Below the pieces are notes generated by a model. That model was not told where the DNA came from. It ran no database searches and worked only from the letters and a program-made list of their open reading frames with translations. A program made the translations under genes and the position numbers. From NCBI RefSeq assembly GCF_907163265.1, contig NZ_CAJQUM010000001.1, forward strand, positions 2,542,001 to 2,606,000: a DNA stretch of 64,000 nucleotides, in the 5' to 3' direction. This document shows positions 48,741 through 58,399 of the stretch, piece by piece (position 1 is the stretch's first letter; each line of letters opens with the position of its first letter). Source of the stretch: Georgfuchsia toluolica. Its GTDB lineage: Bacteria; Pseudomonadota; Gammaproteobacteria; Burkholderiales; Rhodocyclaceae.

Positions 48741-49808
48741 ATGCGCGAGACTGAATTGCTGCGCGCGGTGGAACTGCTGCGCGCCGGCGAACTCGTCGCC
48801 TTCCCGACCGAGACGGTGTACGGCCTCGGCGCCGATGCCGGTAACCCCGTGGCGCTGGCGAAAATTTTTGCCGCGAAGGGCCGCCCCGCCGACCACCCGC
48901 TCATCGTGCATATCGCCGATATCTCGCATCTCGGCCAATGGGCGCGCGAAATCCCGGACGCGGCGCATCTATTGGCCAAGGCCTTCTGGCCCGGCCCGCT
49001 GACCCTGATTCTCAAGCGCCAGCCCAACGTACCCGATCTCGTTACCGGCGGCCAGGATACCGTGGGTTTGCGCATCCCCAACCATCCGCTCGCCTTGCAA
49101 CTGCTCACGATGTTCAACGGCGCGGGCGGCAGCGGATTGGCCGCACCCTCGGCCAATCGCTTCGGCCGCATCAGTCCCACCAGCGCGCAGCATGTGCGCG
49201 ATGAACTCGGCGCTGCGGTGGCGCTGGTGCTCGACGGCGGGCCGTGCACGGTCGGCATCGAATCGACCATCGTCGATCTCTCGCGCGACGAACCCGTCAT
49301 CCTGCGCCCCGGCATCATCAGCGCGGAACAGATCGCGCAGGCGCTGCATCGAAGTTTTCCCCTCGCACCTGGCGGGAGAGGGTGCCATGAAGCGGCGGGA
49401 GAGGGGATAACCGTTCGTCCTGAACAAAACCGTCATTCCCGCGCAGGCGGGAATCCAGCGACTTCAGCCCCCCGTGCCCCCGGTTCACTCGCCGCGCACT
49501 ACGCCCCTGCCACCCCTATGCGTCTTGTACCCGCCGCCACGCTGGCAGCCGAAGTCGAACGCTGTATGCATGCCGGCCGGCGCATCGCCGTGCTCTCCGT
49601 GCACCCATTCGCCGCGCATGAGCGTCTGCTGTGGCGGCAAGCATCCAGCGCGGCCGGCCAGTACGCGCACGACCTCTACCTTAATCTGCGTACGCTCGAT
49701 CAGGCGGGCGTCGATCTCATCCTCGTCGAAGCGCCACCGCAGGGGTCGGAATGGACCGCGGTCAATGACCGGCTGGGACGAGCAGCGTTCGGGTCGAGTG
49801 GTCAATAA
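48741..49808 (+). CDS. tsaC: Threonylcarbamoyl-AMP synthase, Sua5 type
   Basis: A 355-residue enzyme making threonylcarbamoyl-AMP for the t6A37 modification of tRNA. The YrdC domain (residues 1–205) has FPTETVYGLGADA, FAAKGRPADHPLIVH, the FWPGPLTLIL motif, SGLAAPSANRFGRISPTSA and GIESTIVDL. The Sua5 C-terminal domain (from APRAPGSLAAHYAP) follows. The linker, residues about 212–245, contains PGGRGCHEAAGEG and RHSRAGGNP, which are products of repeat DNA: a copy of the dispersed palindrome at 49432–49458 is read in frame. The reading frame stays open, so function may be kept. Confidence 0.93.
   Translation: MRETELLRAVELLRAGELVAFPTETVYGLGADAGNPVALAKIFAAKGRPADHPLIVHIADISHLGQWAREIPDAAHLLAKAFWPGPLTLILKRQPNVPDLVTGGQDTVGLRIPNHPLALQLLTMFNGAGGSGLAAPSANRFGRISPTSAQHVRDELGAAVALVLDGGPCTVGIESTIVDLSRDEPVILRPGIISAEQIAQALHRSFPLAPGGRGCHEAAGEGITVRPEQNRHSRAGGNPATSAPRAPGSLAAHYAPATPMRLVPAATLAAEVERCMHAGRRIAVLSVHPFAAHERLLWRQASSAAGQYAHDLYLNLRTLDQAGVDLILVEAPPQGSEWTAVNDRLGRAAFGSSGQ
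49432..49458. repeat. Dispersed palindromic repeat, copy 2, inside tsaC
   Basis: GTCATTCCCGCGCAGGCGGG followed by AATCCAG matches copy 1 at 27303–27329 in 26 of 27 bases. It is translated as RHSRAGGNP in the interdomain linker of tsaC. Confidence 0.85.
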
Positions 49809-49906
49809 ACGTCATTTGCCCCGAGCCTGTCCTGAGCAAAGCCGAAGGGGACAAAAGTTCGGGCGGCGACCCCGTGGTCGTTTTGCTATACTGCGCGCCT
49901 CTTTTC

Positions 49907-49982
<76 letters not shown>

Positions 49983-50072
49983 AGTAACCATGCGGGTTTC
50001 CGCTTACTACATAGAAAAAAAGGTCATGACCAAGCGGGTCTTGTAGCTAATAAGTAGGAATGCAATAGAACC

Positions 50073-50106
50073 AAAGGGCCGGAACATTTCCGGCCCTTTC
50101 TTTTTC
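50073..50106. terminator. Strong hairpin terminator after tRNA-Ala
   Basis: A perfect 12-bp stem AAAGGGCCGGAA / TTCCGGCCCTTT with loop CAT is followed by CTTTTTC. It would end the tRNA transcript and, read the other way, could serve the restriction gene on the minus strand. Confidence 0.85.
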
Positions 50107-50234
50107 AAGCTCGAAATGAGTAACTCTAAGTGTGCCGAGTCGCTGGCAAGCAATAAGTCCGGAACTCGGCCGCTACGGTCATTGGGATATGTTATTGCCA
50201 ACGGCAGCAACGATTCAATCAGCAGCCGTAGGCG

Positions 50235-51518
50235 CTATTTCTTCTTTTTCTTCGCCGCGGCAGACAAAAGCGAAGTCAACGACTCGTATCGCTTAAACAA
50301 GAAAGCGACGCGTTCTGCTTCGCTTGCGAATGATTTCTTCCCATAGGCTGCGTCCACCGCTTTGTCGAGCGATCGATGGGCGGCGCTGAGGTCCGGAGGC
50401 ATCGCCAAGGGGTCGTATAGATCGGCGAAAGTCGACGCTGGATATCTTGACCTCGCATTGAGAACCTCTTGGGCGGCTTTCTCCACAGCCACGGTTTGCT
50501 TCTCGTCCGGCTCCGGCCACGGAAAGTTGTTGTAAACAATACCGGCGGAGTAACGGTAGTCGCTCTTGAGGCGCCCGCAGACAGCCCGAACCCAAGCCAT
50601 ATGCATCAGGGAAGTCAAAACGCCGAAGTGAAACAACCCGGCATCCGCGATCGTGAACAGTTCCGTATTCGCGATGATGGCCTGCGGCAGAAATCCTATC
50701 GGGATATAGGCGCGGCGCTCCGAGGATGTCTTGGGAATCGCTAGATAGGTTCCCGATGGCTGGCGGATCTCACCAAACAAGGTCGGCGTGGCAGCTAGGG
50801 CCTGAGTCGCCTCTCTAGGGCTCGCCGCCCGATGCTCCCTGACCTTCTCTAAACGGCCTTTGACAAGGGGAAGGGATCGCAACTCAGCTGGCGATATTCC
50901 ATTGAGCCAAAGACACCAGCGCTCAATTCCGTTGATGAACTCTTCGCTGCCAAGGATGAGGCGCAGCCATGGTTCTGCCTTCCGCTCTTCAGCCACCAGG
51001 GACTTCTTCTGCTCGGGGTCGAGCAGAAGATGCCCCCCATCGTTCGGCATGCTGCCAAAAGCGATCGCAGGGACGCTAGGTTTAAAGTGGCTGCGGCGCT
51101 TCGTGAGGAAGTTGTCGTCGCCTTCTACGAGATATGGGTTGATATTGCTGACTTTGAGCGCGTGGGGCTCTCCCTGCAGGGTCTCGTAATCGAAAAGAGT
51201 CTTCGCCACCCCGTCATGGAGGGCGAAGCCGATGATGACGCAATGGACTGCCGCCTTGCCGCGGGCTTCCGAGGACCACTGGAAGGTCCGGTGCGCGAAA
51301 TGTATCTTGGCGCCGAGCCTGTAAAGCTCGCTCCAAAGAACGCCTACTTGCTCGCCTTGTGTGATCGAGTTGGTGGACACAAACGCCGTCCTGATCGCGG
51401 GGTTCGCGGTCATGTGGCTGATTGCTTTGCGGTGCCAGCAGGAGACGTAGTCGAGCACGCCATTGCCCTTGACGCCTGCGAACACGCGCGCAACTTCCGC
51501 CTTTTGTTGCGAGGTTTG
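50235..51518 (-). pseudogene. C-terminal part of the amber-interrupted MmeI-like R-M gene
   Basis: This continues the frame of the upstream piece directly after a TAG codon. It reads QTSQQKAEVARVFAGVKG, then GVLDYVSCWHRKA and FVSTNSITQGEQVGVLW, which follow the NPPF motif in MmeI-type methyltransferase domains. The rest matches the target-recognition and C-terminal helical domains (IPKTSSERRAYIPIGFL, HFGVLTSLMHMAWVRAVCG, YNNFPWPE) and ends in a lysine run. A GTG at 51485 could in principle restart translation, but the product would lack both the nuclease and the SAM-binding site and so could not methylate or cut alone. Confidence 0.8.
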
Positions 51519-52979
51519 CTATTGCTTCCCAGCGAACGGCGGATTGCCGACTATGTAGGAGCAATCAGCCGGGGCGATGACATTCATCCAGTCGAGGGAC
51601 AGGGCGTTCTTGTTGAGGATGTTCGGCGCCTTCTTCAGCGGTAAGCGAGCAAAGTAATTGCCGAACGTCTCGGATACGCGCAAGTTCATCTGGTGGTCGG
51701 TAAGCCAAAGGGCAACTTGGGCAATCTGCGAGGGGAATTCCTCTATCTCTATCCCATAGAGCTGGTCAACGTCCACCTGGACGAGGCTGGACAGGTCGAA
51801 GTCCAAATGCTGCGTTTGCCGCAGATGCTCTATCGTCCGCAGCAATTCAAGTTCAAGCAGGCGCAGCTCACGGTAGGCGATCACAAGGAAGTTTCCGCAT
51901 CCGCAGGCGGGATCGAAGATGCGCGTAGTCGCCAGCTTCTTATGGAAAGCTGGCAGCGCCTTCGGGTTGTAGCGGATGCGCTCGAACTCCTCATGGAGAG
52001 CGTCGAGGAACAAGGGCCGCAGGGCCTTGAGGATGTTCGTCTCGTTCGTGTAGTGCGCGCCGAGCTCGCGCCGGGCCTCCTCGTCCATAATGGACTGGAA
52101 GAGTGAGCCGAATATGGCCGGAGAAATGCGGCTCCAATTCAGGGCTCCACATTCGAGCAAGGTGTTGCGCATCGCAGAATCGAAGCTCGTCAGCGGCAGT
52201 TGCTCAGCGAAGAGCTTGCCATTGACATACTTGAACGCGGCCAGAGATTCATCGAGGTTCTTGTGTCGCTTCTCATGCGGCGTGTCGAGCACTTGGAAAA
52301 GCTGGGCGAGAAGCGGGCCGAGGTCGCTGCCGTCGTCCGCCGTCCGCTGCTCTATCCAATCGGTGAATTGGCGTTGCTCGAAGATCGCGGTGTCTTCCGC
52401 GAATACACAGAAGAGCAAACGGACAAGGAAGACTTCAAGGGCATGCCCCTCGTAGCCCGACGCCTTTAGTTGGTCGTGCAGCTTGCCGAGCTTCTCGGCG
52501 GCTTGCACGTTGACTGGATCCTCTTGGCCGAAGCTGCGTGTCTGATAGCCTGCGATGAAACCGAAGCGGCGGATCTGCTTATGAAGGTCTTTTAGCGGGA
52601 ACTCGTGCTCTTTGTCCTCTTCGAGGTCGTAGAGCCGCATTCGGGCGAAATCAGAGACGACGACGAACCGTGGCAAGTCGCGTTCCTTGAGCCCGGAGAA
52701 ATACTCAAACGCCTGGTGTTCCGCGCGGTCGAGGTCCTTGCCGCGAGACTTGTGCTCCACAAGCAGAGTGCCGCGCCAAAGCAGATCGATGAAGCCGCCT
52801 TTGCCGTCACCTTTTTTGACCGGCGTCTCGAACGAGGCGACGCGGCGACGGGTAATGCCGAAGACATTGAAGAATGCATCCCAAAATGACTTAGCCTCGG
52901 CGTCCTCTGACGACTCGTCCGCCCATTCTTTAGAGAAGGCAAGCGCGCGGTCTCTTATCTCGTTCCACGATAGCGGCAT
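51519..52979 (-). pseudogene. N-terminal part of an MmeI-like type IIL restriction-modification gene, ending at an in-frame TAG
   Basis: A 486-residue reading with the PD-(D/E)xK nuclease at the N-terminus (Asp65, then Glu75-x-Lys77 in LLVEHKS), the same D-x9-E-x-K spacing as MmeI. A helical spacer follows, then the methyltransferase domain with motif I DPACGCGNFLVIAYREL and motif IV GNPPFAGKQ. The frame then meets TAG at 51519–51521 and continues in the same frame for another 427 codons. The combined length is about 913 residues, close to MmeI (919). One enzyme would both cut and methylate. As written, the gene is broken by a single nonsense codon. Confidence 0.85.
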
Positions 52980-53546
52980 TTAGCGATTGTAGCAGCCGAA
53001 AGGTGGGTAGCCTCGCGGCCACGGCTCATCAAGTATATTTCCATTTGTTGTTCTCGATGCCAGAAGGCCGAGTAGTGACCACATTCCAACAAAGGGCGCT
53101 GGCAATGGCGGCGACCGCCACGACACCGGCCATTAAAGTGACCCGACGCCACCGGCAGCAATGGCCGACGAGTTTTAATTGACCTTCTGTCAGGTTCCGA
53201 AGTACACCGGTCATTCGGATGGCGGCTTTGTTCGGAGCGCGAAGGTCGGCAGTTGGTCGGTACGGACGCCATCGCGCAGGACGTCGGAATCGCCCAAAGG
53301 CAAAACCGACACAACCTCCTCTTCTTCACCAGGTAACCATGCTGGATTCAGCCACAGCCGTTCGATGGAACTCCGCACCGATTATCTTGCTTGCTCGATA
53401 CCGGACATTAGCGAACTGCTGTTCCCGGCAATTTGCAGACATCTAAGGAAACAAAAGTTCCGTTAAGAGGCAGACAGTCAGCCATTACGCAATCGTGCTA
53501 CCAATTAATTGTCATTGTGGCCCTAACGCCTCAACTCACAAACTGC
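52980..53546. other. Island edge with a degenerate tRNA-Ala remnant; no gene
   Basis: The stretch holds no credible coding frame. TGTTCGGAGCGCGAAGGTCGG at 53229–53249 (21 bases in two halves, TGTTCGGAGC and GCGAAGGTCGG) resembles the tRNA anticodon arm at 49936–49956 in 17 of 21 bases, and the tRNA 3' end recurs at 53315. The intervening part is unrelated, so this is not a working tRNA. The last 200 bases before the LysR gene contain nothing recognised. Confidence 0.55.
53315..53345 (+). repeat. Island boundary repeat, distal copy
   Basis: CCTCCTCTTCTTCACCAGGT followed by AACCATGCTGG repeats the tRNA-Ala 3' end and its flank with three mismatches. It is 3.35 kb from the first copy and encloses the MmeI-like gene. 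Confidence 0.7.
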
Positions 53547-54470
53547 TCATTTTAGTGGGGGCACTCCGACTGCTGCCGATACCAGTTCCAATATCAGCCC
53601 TCGTAACCAACGGTTGCCAGGATCGTGGTGATACCGCTCATGCCAGTGTTGCTTGACCGCATAATCGGGCATCTGGAATGGCAATGGGAAGATGCTGAAT
53701 TCGCCTCGTCCGCGCAGAAGTTCTGCAAGGCGCCGTGGGATGATCATCAACAGGTCAGTATGCTCAATGACGAAGGCGGCACCGACGAAATTCGGAATGG
53801 TCAGCGCGATTCGCCGGTGGATGCCTTGCTTGGCAAGTTCCTGGTCGATCATCTGGTGGCCGGTGCCGGCAGTGGTGAAAACCACGTGATCCTCGCTCTC
53901 GAACCGCTTGCGGCTGAGGCCGTTGCGGATGCGCGGATGATCGGCACTGGCCAGCACGACGTAATGTTGACGAAACAGCACCTGCTGATAGAAACCCGCC
54001 TCCAGATGTGGCATGAAGCCGATCGCCAGGTCGGCCGTACCAGTCTCCAGCAACTGCGCACTCGTATTGGCATCTTTCAGCGGGACAACCTCGATTCGTA
54101 CGTTGGGCGCCGTAGCACGTAGCCGGCTCCATAGCTTCGGCAACAAAACGAGCTGGCTGATGTCGGCCATGCAAATGCGAAAGCAGCGCTCCGACTCTGC
54201 CGGCGCAAAGGTACTGCGATGCCCTAGCGCTGTGTCGAGCGCAGCGAGCGCAGCGCGAATCGGCTGCACGAGTTCCTCGCCGAGCGGCGTCGGGTCCATT
54301 CCAGTGCTGGTGCGGACAAACAGCGGATCACCGAAATGCTGGCGCAGTTTGGACAGCGCAATGCTCACTGCCGGCTGACCGAGACCGAGTGAGTCGGCGG
54401 TGCGGCTGACACTGCGGGTCTTGTAGATCTCGTCAAAGATGCTCAGTTGACGAATGTCGGGAGTCATCAT
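53547..54470 (-). CDS. LysR-type regulator of the gentisate cluster
   Basis: A 307-residue LysR protein. The N-terminal winged helix is FDEIYKTRSVSRTADSLGLG through QPAVSIALSKLRQHFGDPLF, followed by an effector-binding domain with two alpha/beta lobes (CMADISQLVLLPKLW, DLAIGFMPHLEAGFYQ). It resembles the NagR/LinR/NahR group that senses aromatic acids. It is transcribed away from the gentisate dioxygenase gene, the usual arrangement. ATG 54470 has AGG upstream; a GTG two codons earlier and an ATG one codon later are alternatives. The inducer is inferred to be 3-hydroxybenzoate or gentisate. Confidence 0.9.
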   Translation of the reverse strand: MMTPDIRQLSIFDEIYKTRSVSRTADSLGLGQPAVSIALSKLRQHFGDPLFVRTSTGMDPTPLGEELVQPIRAALAALDTALGHRSTFAPAESERCFRICMADISQLVLLPKLWSRLRATAPNVRIEVVPLKDANTSAQLLETGTADLAIGFMPHLEAGFYQQVLFRQHYVVLASADHPRIRNGLSRKRFESEDHVVFTTAGTGHQMIDQELAKQGIHRRIALTIPNFVGAAFVIEHTDLLMIIPRRLAELLRGRGEFSIFPLPFQMPDYAVKQHWHERYHHDPGNRWLRGLILELVSAAVGVPPLK

Positions 54471-54482
54471 GGCCACCTGTCT

Positions 54483-54497
54483 ATTCGAATTTCGAAT
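54483..54497. promoter_or_regulatory. Putative LysR-type operator
   Basis: ATTCGAATTTCGAAT is a perfect interrupted palindrome (ATTCGAA-T-TTCGAAT) that contains the LysR T-N11-A pattern. It lies 13 bases from the regulator start, in the divergent gap, consistent with autoregulation. A second, looser palindrome, TCGAAA-N6-TTTCGA, lies at 54581–54598 close to the dioxygenase start. Confidence 0.6.
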
Positions 54498-54631
54498 ACT
54501 TTATATTTAATTTATTGCATAGACGGAATGATATCGCATCGATACAGTTCCAACATGATATGAAACTACTGATCGCCTAATCGAAACCCAATTTTCGACA
54601 ATAGGCATTGGGGCATGCAATGGAGGGTCAA

Positions 54632-55669
54632 ATGCAAGAACTTGGTCGGCTTGAGGACCTGCCGGAAAGCTACCGCGCAGCTCTGACCGCGCAGAATCTG
54701 GTTCCCCTGTGGCCCAGTCTCCGCGCCGTGCTGCCCCCCGGCAAACCGGCGCGCCGTACGCAACCGATCTGCTGGTCTTACGCCGAACTGCGCCCCCTGT
54801 TGATGCAGGCCGGCGAACTGACCCCAATCGAAAAGGCCGAGCGACGCGTCCTGGTGCTGGCGAACCCTGGTCACGGCTTGGAGAAGATGCAAGCCAGCTC
54901 CTCTATCTACCTCGGCATGCAGTTGCTGTTGCCCGGCGAATGGGCCCCGGCTCATCGCCACACGCCCAACGCGGTTCGGATGATCGTCGAGGGAGAAGGT
55001 GCTTACACTACGGTCGATGGCCAAAAGTGTCTGATGAACCGCGGCGACCTAATCCTGACGCCGACCGGCTTTTGGCACGAACACGGCCATGATGGCGAGG
55101 AGCCGGTGGTCTGGCTCGACGTGTTGGACCTACCGCTGGTTTATTACCTGGAAACCTCCTACATCACCGAAGGCAAGGCGCAGTTGGTCACCCACGAAGC
55201 CAGCGAGCGTGCCTATCTGCGGGGTGGCGTTGTCCCTTCGCCGGTTTTCGCTCGCACCAACAGCCCCTGCCCAATGATGCGCTATCCCTGGGCCGAAGTC
55301 CGTGCGGCGCTGCAAGCACTCGCCGACAGCCAGCCCAAAATCGACGCGGTTCAGGTCGCCTATGTCAACCCGGAGACTGGCGCCGACTGCCAGAACATTC
55401 TCGGATTCTCGGCACTGATGCTGCGCCCCGGCGAAACGCTAACACTCCCCGCCCGCTCGCCGGCTATGGTCATGCATCAGATCGAAGGTTGCAGCGAGGT
55501 CGTCATCGGGGACCATCGCTTCGTGCTGGCTGAAGCCGACACCTGTTGTGCCCCCGGTTACTTGCCAGTGACGCTGAAGAACCGCTCTGCTGATCAACCC
55601 GCCTACGCCTTTCTTGCTGACGAGTCGCCCTTGCACAAGAAACTCGGTATCTACGAAGTGCGCAATTGA
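54632..55669 (+). CDS. Gentisate 1,2-dioxygenase
   Basis: A 345-residue bicupin that opens gentisate to maleylpyruvate with Fe(II) and O2. The N-terminal cupin has PAHRHTPNAVRMIVEGEGAY with the HxH metal ligands and a later GFWHEHGHDG histidine pair. The C-terminal cupin (LPARSPAMVMHQIEGCSEVV) retains the fold. DLPESYRAALTAQNLVPLW is the usual N-terminal block. ATG 54632 has GGAGGG 5 bases upstream. It is the first gene of a tightly packed operon of catabolic genes. Confidence 0.93.
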   Translation: MQELGRLEDLPESYRAALTAQNLVPLWPSLRAVLPPGKPARRTQPICWSYAELRPLLMQAGELTPIEKAERRVLVLANPGHGLEKMQASSSIYLGMQLLLPGEWAPAHRHTPNAVRMIVEGEGAYTTVDGQKCLMNRGDLILTPTGFWHEHGHDGEEPVVWLDVLDLPLVYYLETSYITEGKAQLVTHEASERAYLRGGVVPSPVFARTNSPCPMMRYPWAEVRAALQALADSQPKIDAVQVAYVNPETGADCQNILGFSALMLRPGETLTLPARSPAMVMHQIEGCSEVVIGDHRFVLAEADTCCAPGYLPVTLKNRSADQPAYAFLADESPLHKKLGIYEVRN

Positions 55670-55694
55670 TACACCATTCGGAGACTTAACAACG

Positions 55695-56405
55695 ATGAAT
55701 CTGCCCAACTACCTGTGGAATCCGCCACCCGTCTATTCGCTGGCAGTGCGCGGCAACGACGCTCGCTATCCTGTGTCACGAATATTCTGCGTTGGCCGAA
55801 ACTACCACTCCCACGCTGTCGAAATGGGTGTGCCGGTGGACAAGACCAATGCCCGGCCCTTTTACTTCACCAAATCAGCTTCAACCCTGGTCGAATCTGG
55901 CGCCACCGTACCCTATCCCTGCGGTACCAGCAACTATCAATATGAGATGGAACTCGTCGTGGCGATTGGCGCAGCCGGGTTCCGCGTTGCCGAAGCCGAT
56001 GCCGCTGGCCTGATCTATGGTTATGCCGCCGGCCTGGACATGACTCGTCGCGACCTGCAACAGGTTGCCCGTGAACAGGGCCGGCCCTGGGATCTCGGCA
56101 AGGATTTCGAACTGTCGGCTGTGTGCTCCGAGATTGTCCCGATCGGTAAACCCGGGGTGCTTGGCACCGGCGCGATCACACTCGCAGTCAATGGACGGCA
56201 ACGCCAGTCCGCTGATCTCTCGCAGCTGATTTGGAGTATCCCCGAACTGATTGCCGATCTCTCGAAGTTTTACCACCTGCAACCCGGCGATCTGATCTAT
56301 AGCGGTACGCCAGAAGGTGTAGGCGCGGTCAAATCCGGCGACAGGATCATCGGCTATATCGAGGGTGTCGGAGACGTGTCATTGAACATCGGCCAGCCCG
56401 AGTGA
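55695..56405 (+). CDS. nagK: Fumarylpyruvate hydrolase (FAH family)
   Basis: A 236-residue fumarylacetoacetase-like hydrolase that cleaves fumarylpyruvate to fumarate and pyruvate. Motifs are IFCVGRNYHSHAVEMG, PFYFTKSASTLVESG, the metal-ligand region YQYEMELVVAIG with its glutamates, MTRRDLQ and the C-terminal GDLIYSGTPEGVGAV. The gene symbol follows the NagK name used in the nag operon of naphthalene degraders; the match is by family and context. ATG 55695 is preferred over upstream starts because the family begins here. Confidence 0.9.
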   Translation: MNLPNYLWNPPPVYSLAVRGNDARYPVSRIFCVGRNYHSHAVEMGVPVDKTNARPFYFTKSASTLVESGATVPYPCGTSNYQYEMELVVAIGAAGFRVAEADAAGLIYGYAAGLDMTRRDLQQVAREQGRPWDLGKDFELSAVCSEIVPIGKPGVLGTGAITLAVNGRQRQSADLSQLIWSIPELIADLSKFYHLQPGDLIYSGTPEGVGAVKSGDRIIGYIEGVGDVSLNIGQPE

Positions 56406-56469
56406 TTTTCATGGACCAGTCATGGAAGTGGCCACGACAAATTATCCCAATCCAATGAGGAGACAATAC

Positions 56470-57663
56470 ATGACACAGCAAGCTCCCGTAATCGTCGCCG
56501 GTGGCGGCATTGGCGGCCTAGCCGCCGCGCTGGCGCTGGTGCGCCAAGGTTTCTCGGTCAAAGTGCTGGAGCAGTCCCCCGAAATTGGTGAAATCGGGGC
56601 CGGCATCCAGCTCGGCCCCAACGCATTTCACGCCTTCGATGCCCTGGGCGTCGGCGATAAGGCACGCAGCCGCTCGGTGTTTACCGATGAGATGGTGATG
56701 CATGATGCCCTGGATGAGACTCTCGTCGGCCGCATCCCGACCGGCGAGGCGTTCCGCAAGCGCTTCGGTAACCCCTACGCGGTGATCCACCGTGTCGATG
56801 TGCACCATTCTCTGCTGGAGGGTGCGCAGGAAACCGGTCGTGTCGAAATCCTGACCTCGACCCGGGTGGATCGTATCGAGCAAAACGCTGAGAGCGTAAC
56901 CGTCTATGACCAGCACGGTAAGATCCATCGGGGCATTGCGCTGATTGGTGCCGACGGCGTCAAGTCGGTGGTGCGCCAGCAATACATCGGCGATCCGCCG
57001 CGCGTTTCGGGCCACGTGGTGTATCGGGCAGTCGTCGACAAAAAGGATTTCCCGGCCGATCTGCAGTGGAACGCGGCGAGCATCTGGGTCGGCCCCAATT
57101 ACCATCTGGTGCACTATCCGCTGCGTGGCGGTGAGCAGTACAACGTCGTAGTGACCTTTCACAGCCGTAACAAGGAGGAGTGGGGAGTCACCGAAGGCAG
57201 CCACGAAGAAGTGCAGTCTTACTTCACTGATACCTGCCCGCGGGCGCGCCGATTGATTGACCTGCCCAAGAGCTGGAAACGTTGGGCTACCGCCGATCGT
57301 GAACCCATCGCACAGTGGTCTTTTGGACGTGTGACACTGCTCGGCGATGCCGCGCATCCAGCGCTGCAATACCTGGCACAAGGTGCTTGCATGGCGCTGG
57401 AAGATGGCGTGACGCTGGGCGAAGCGCTGCGCCTCAACAGCAACGACTTCATCAAGGCCTTCGATCTCTACCAGCGGTCGCGGGTTGCCCGGACCGCACG
57501 GATCGTGCTGTCGTCGCGTGAGATGGGACGTATCTACCACGCCAAGGGGGTCGAGCGACTGGTACGCAACGACCTGTGGAAGGGGCGTACACCCGAGCGC
57601 TTCTACGATGCGATGGAGTGGCTGTACGGATGGAATGTCGGCAACTGTCTGGCCGCCGCCTGA
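56470..57663 (+). CDS. 3-Hydroxybenzoate 6-monooxygenase
   Basis: A 397-residue FAD-dependent class A monooxygenase. The dinucleotide motif is VAGGGIGGLAAALALVRQG, the second FAD motif LGDAAHPALQYLAQGACMAL and a DG-type motif lies at LIGADGVKSVVR. The overall reading, including GEIGAGIQLGPNAF and HYPLRGGEQYN, follows the 3-hydroxybenzoate 6-hydroxylase type rather than salicylate hydroxylase. It would convert 3-hydroxybenzoate to gentisate with NADH. Start 56470 has GGAG 8 bases upstream. It sits between the hydrolase and isomerase genes. Confidence 0.88.
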   Translation: MTQQAPVIVAGGGIGGLAAALALVRQGFSVKVLEQSPEIGEIGAGIQLGPNAFHAFDALGVGDKARSRSVFTDEMVMHDALDETLVGRIPTGEAFRKRFGNPYAVIHRVDVHHSLLEGAQETGRVEILTSTRVDRIEQNAESVTVYDQHGKIHRGIALIGADGVKSVVRQQYIGDPPRVSGHVVYRAVVDKKDFPADLQWNAASIWVGPNYHLVHYPLRGGEQYNVVVTFHSRNKEEWGVTEGSHEEVQSYFTDTCPRARRLIDLPKSWKRWATADREPIAQWSFGRVTLLGDAAHPALQYLAQGACMALEDGVTLGEALRLNSNDFIKAFDLYQRSRVARTARIVLSSREMGRIYHAKGVERLVRNDLWKGRTPERFYDAMEWLYGWNVGNCLAAA

Positions 57664-57678
57664 GCCTGGAGATCAACG

Positions 57679-58323
57679 ATGCAGCTTTACAACTTCTTTG
57701 CCAGTGGCACCTCGCACCGGTTGCGCATTGCGCTAAACCTGAAGGGCCTCGACTACGATTATGTCGCGGTCGACCTGCGCAGCGAAGAGCATCTCGGCGC
57801 CGCCTTCAAGGAACTTAATCCGCAGGGCCTGGTGCCGGCTCTGGTGGACGATGACCTAATCCTGACGCAGTCGCCGGCGATCATCGAATGGCTGGAAGAG
57901 CGTTATCCGACGCCAGCGCTGCTTCCCGCCGATGCGAACGCCAGAGCGCGCGTGCGGGCACTGGCGGCAATTGTTGGCTGCGACATCCACCCGCTCAACA
58001 ATCGCCGCGTACTGATCTACCTGCGCCAGGAGTTTGGCTGCGACGAAACGCGCGTCAATGCCTGGTGCCGACGCTGGATAGACGAAGGCTTCCAGGCGAC
58101 CGAGCGGCTGTTGAGTCAGGATCGGGCGCGCGGCGGTTTTTGCTACGGGTCGCAGCCGTCTCTCGCAGATGTATACCTAATTCCACAGATCGCCAGCGCT
58201 CGGCGTTTCGGCGTCGACCTCTCTCTCTATCCGGAGATTCTTCAAGCTGAGCAGCACTGTCTGGCATTACCCGCATTTGCCGATGCAGCGCCCAATCGAC
58301 AACCGGACTATAAGGCCCAATGA
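57679..58323 (+). CDS. nagL: Maleylpyruvate isomerase (zeta-class GST)
   Basis: A 214-residue glutathione-dependent isomerase turning maleylpyruvate into fumarylpyruvate. The zeta-class active site reads FFASGTSHRLRIALNLKGL, with the NagL-type SGTSHR in place of SSCSxR. ELNPQGLVPAL and LTQSPAIIEWLEE bind glutathione, and IVGCDIHPLNNRRVL and PSLADVYLIPQ follow. The agreement with NagL of Ralstonia U2 by recall is strong. It lies 15 bases after the monooxygenase gene. Confidence 0.92.
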   Translation: MQLYNFFASGTSHRLRIALNLKGLDYDYVAVDLRSEEHLGAAFKELNPQGLVPALVDDDLILTQSPAIIEWLEERYPTPALLPADANARARVRALAAIVGCDIHPLNNRRVLIYLRQEFGCDETRVNAWCRRWIDEGFQATERLLSQDRARGGFCYGSQPSLADVYLIPQIASARRFGVDLSLYPEILQAEQHCLALPAFADAAPNRQPDYKAQ

Positions 58324-58399
58324 GTCTTTATTACTTCGACCCGGGCTTTGTCTCCTGCATGTGCGCCGCCCTCGACGCGTTTTGGCGCGCCCATCAGAC

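Noticed and set aside
53229-53330. Possible second tRNA-Ala gene
   Set aside because: Only the anticodon-arm-like and 3' end segments match; the spacing is too long and no cloverleaf can form. Treated as an island-edge remnant.
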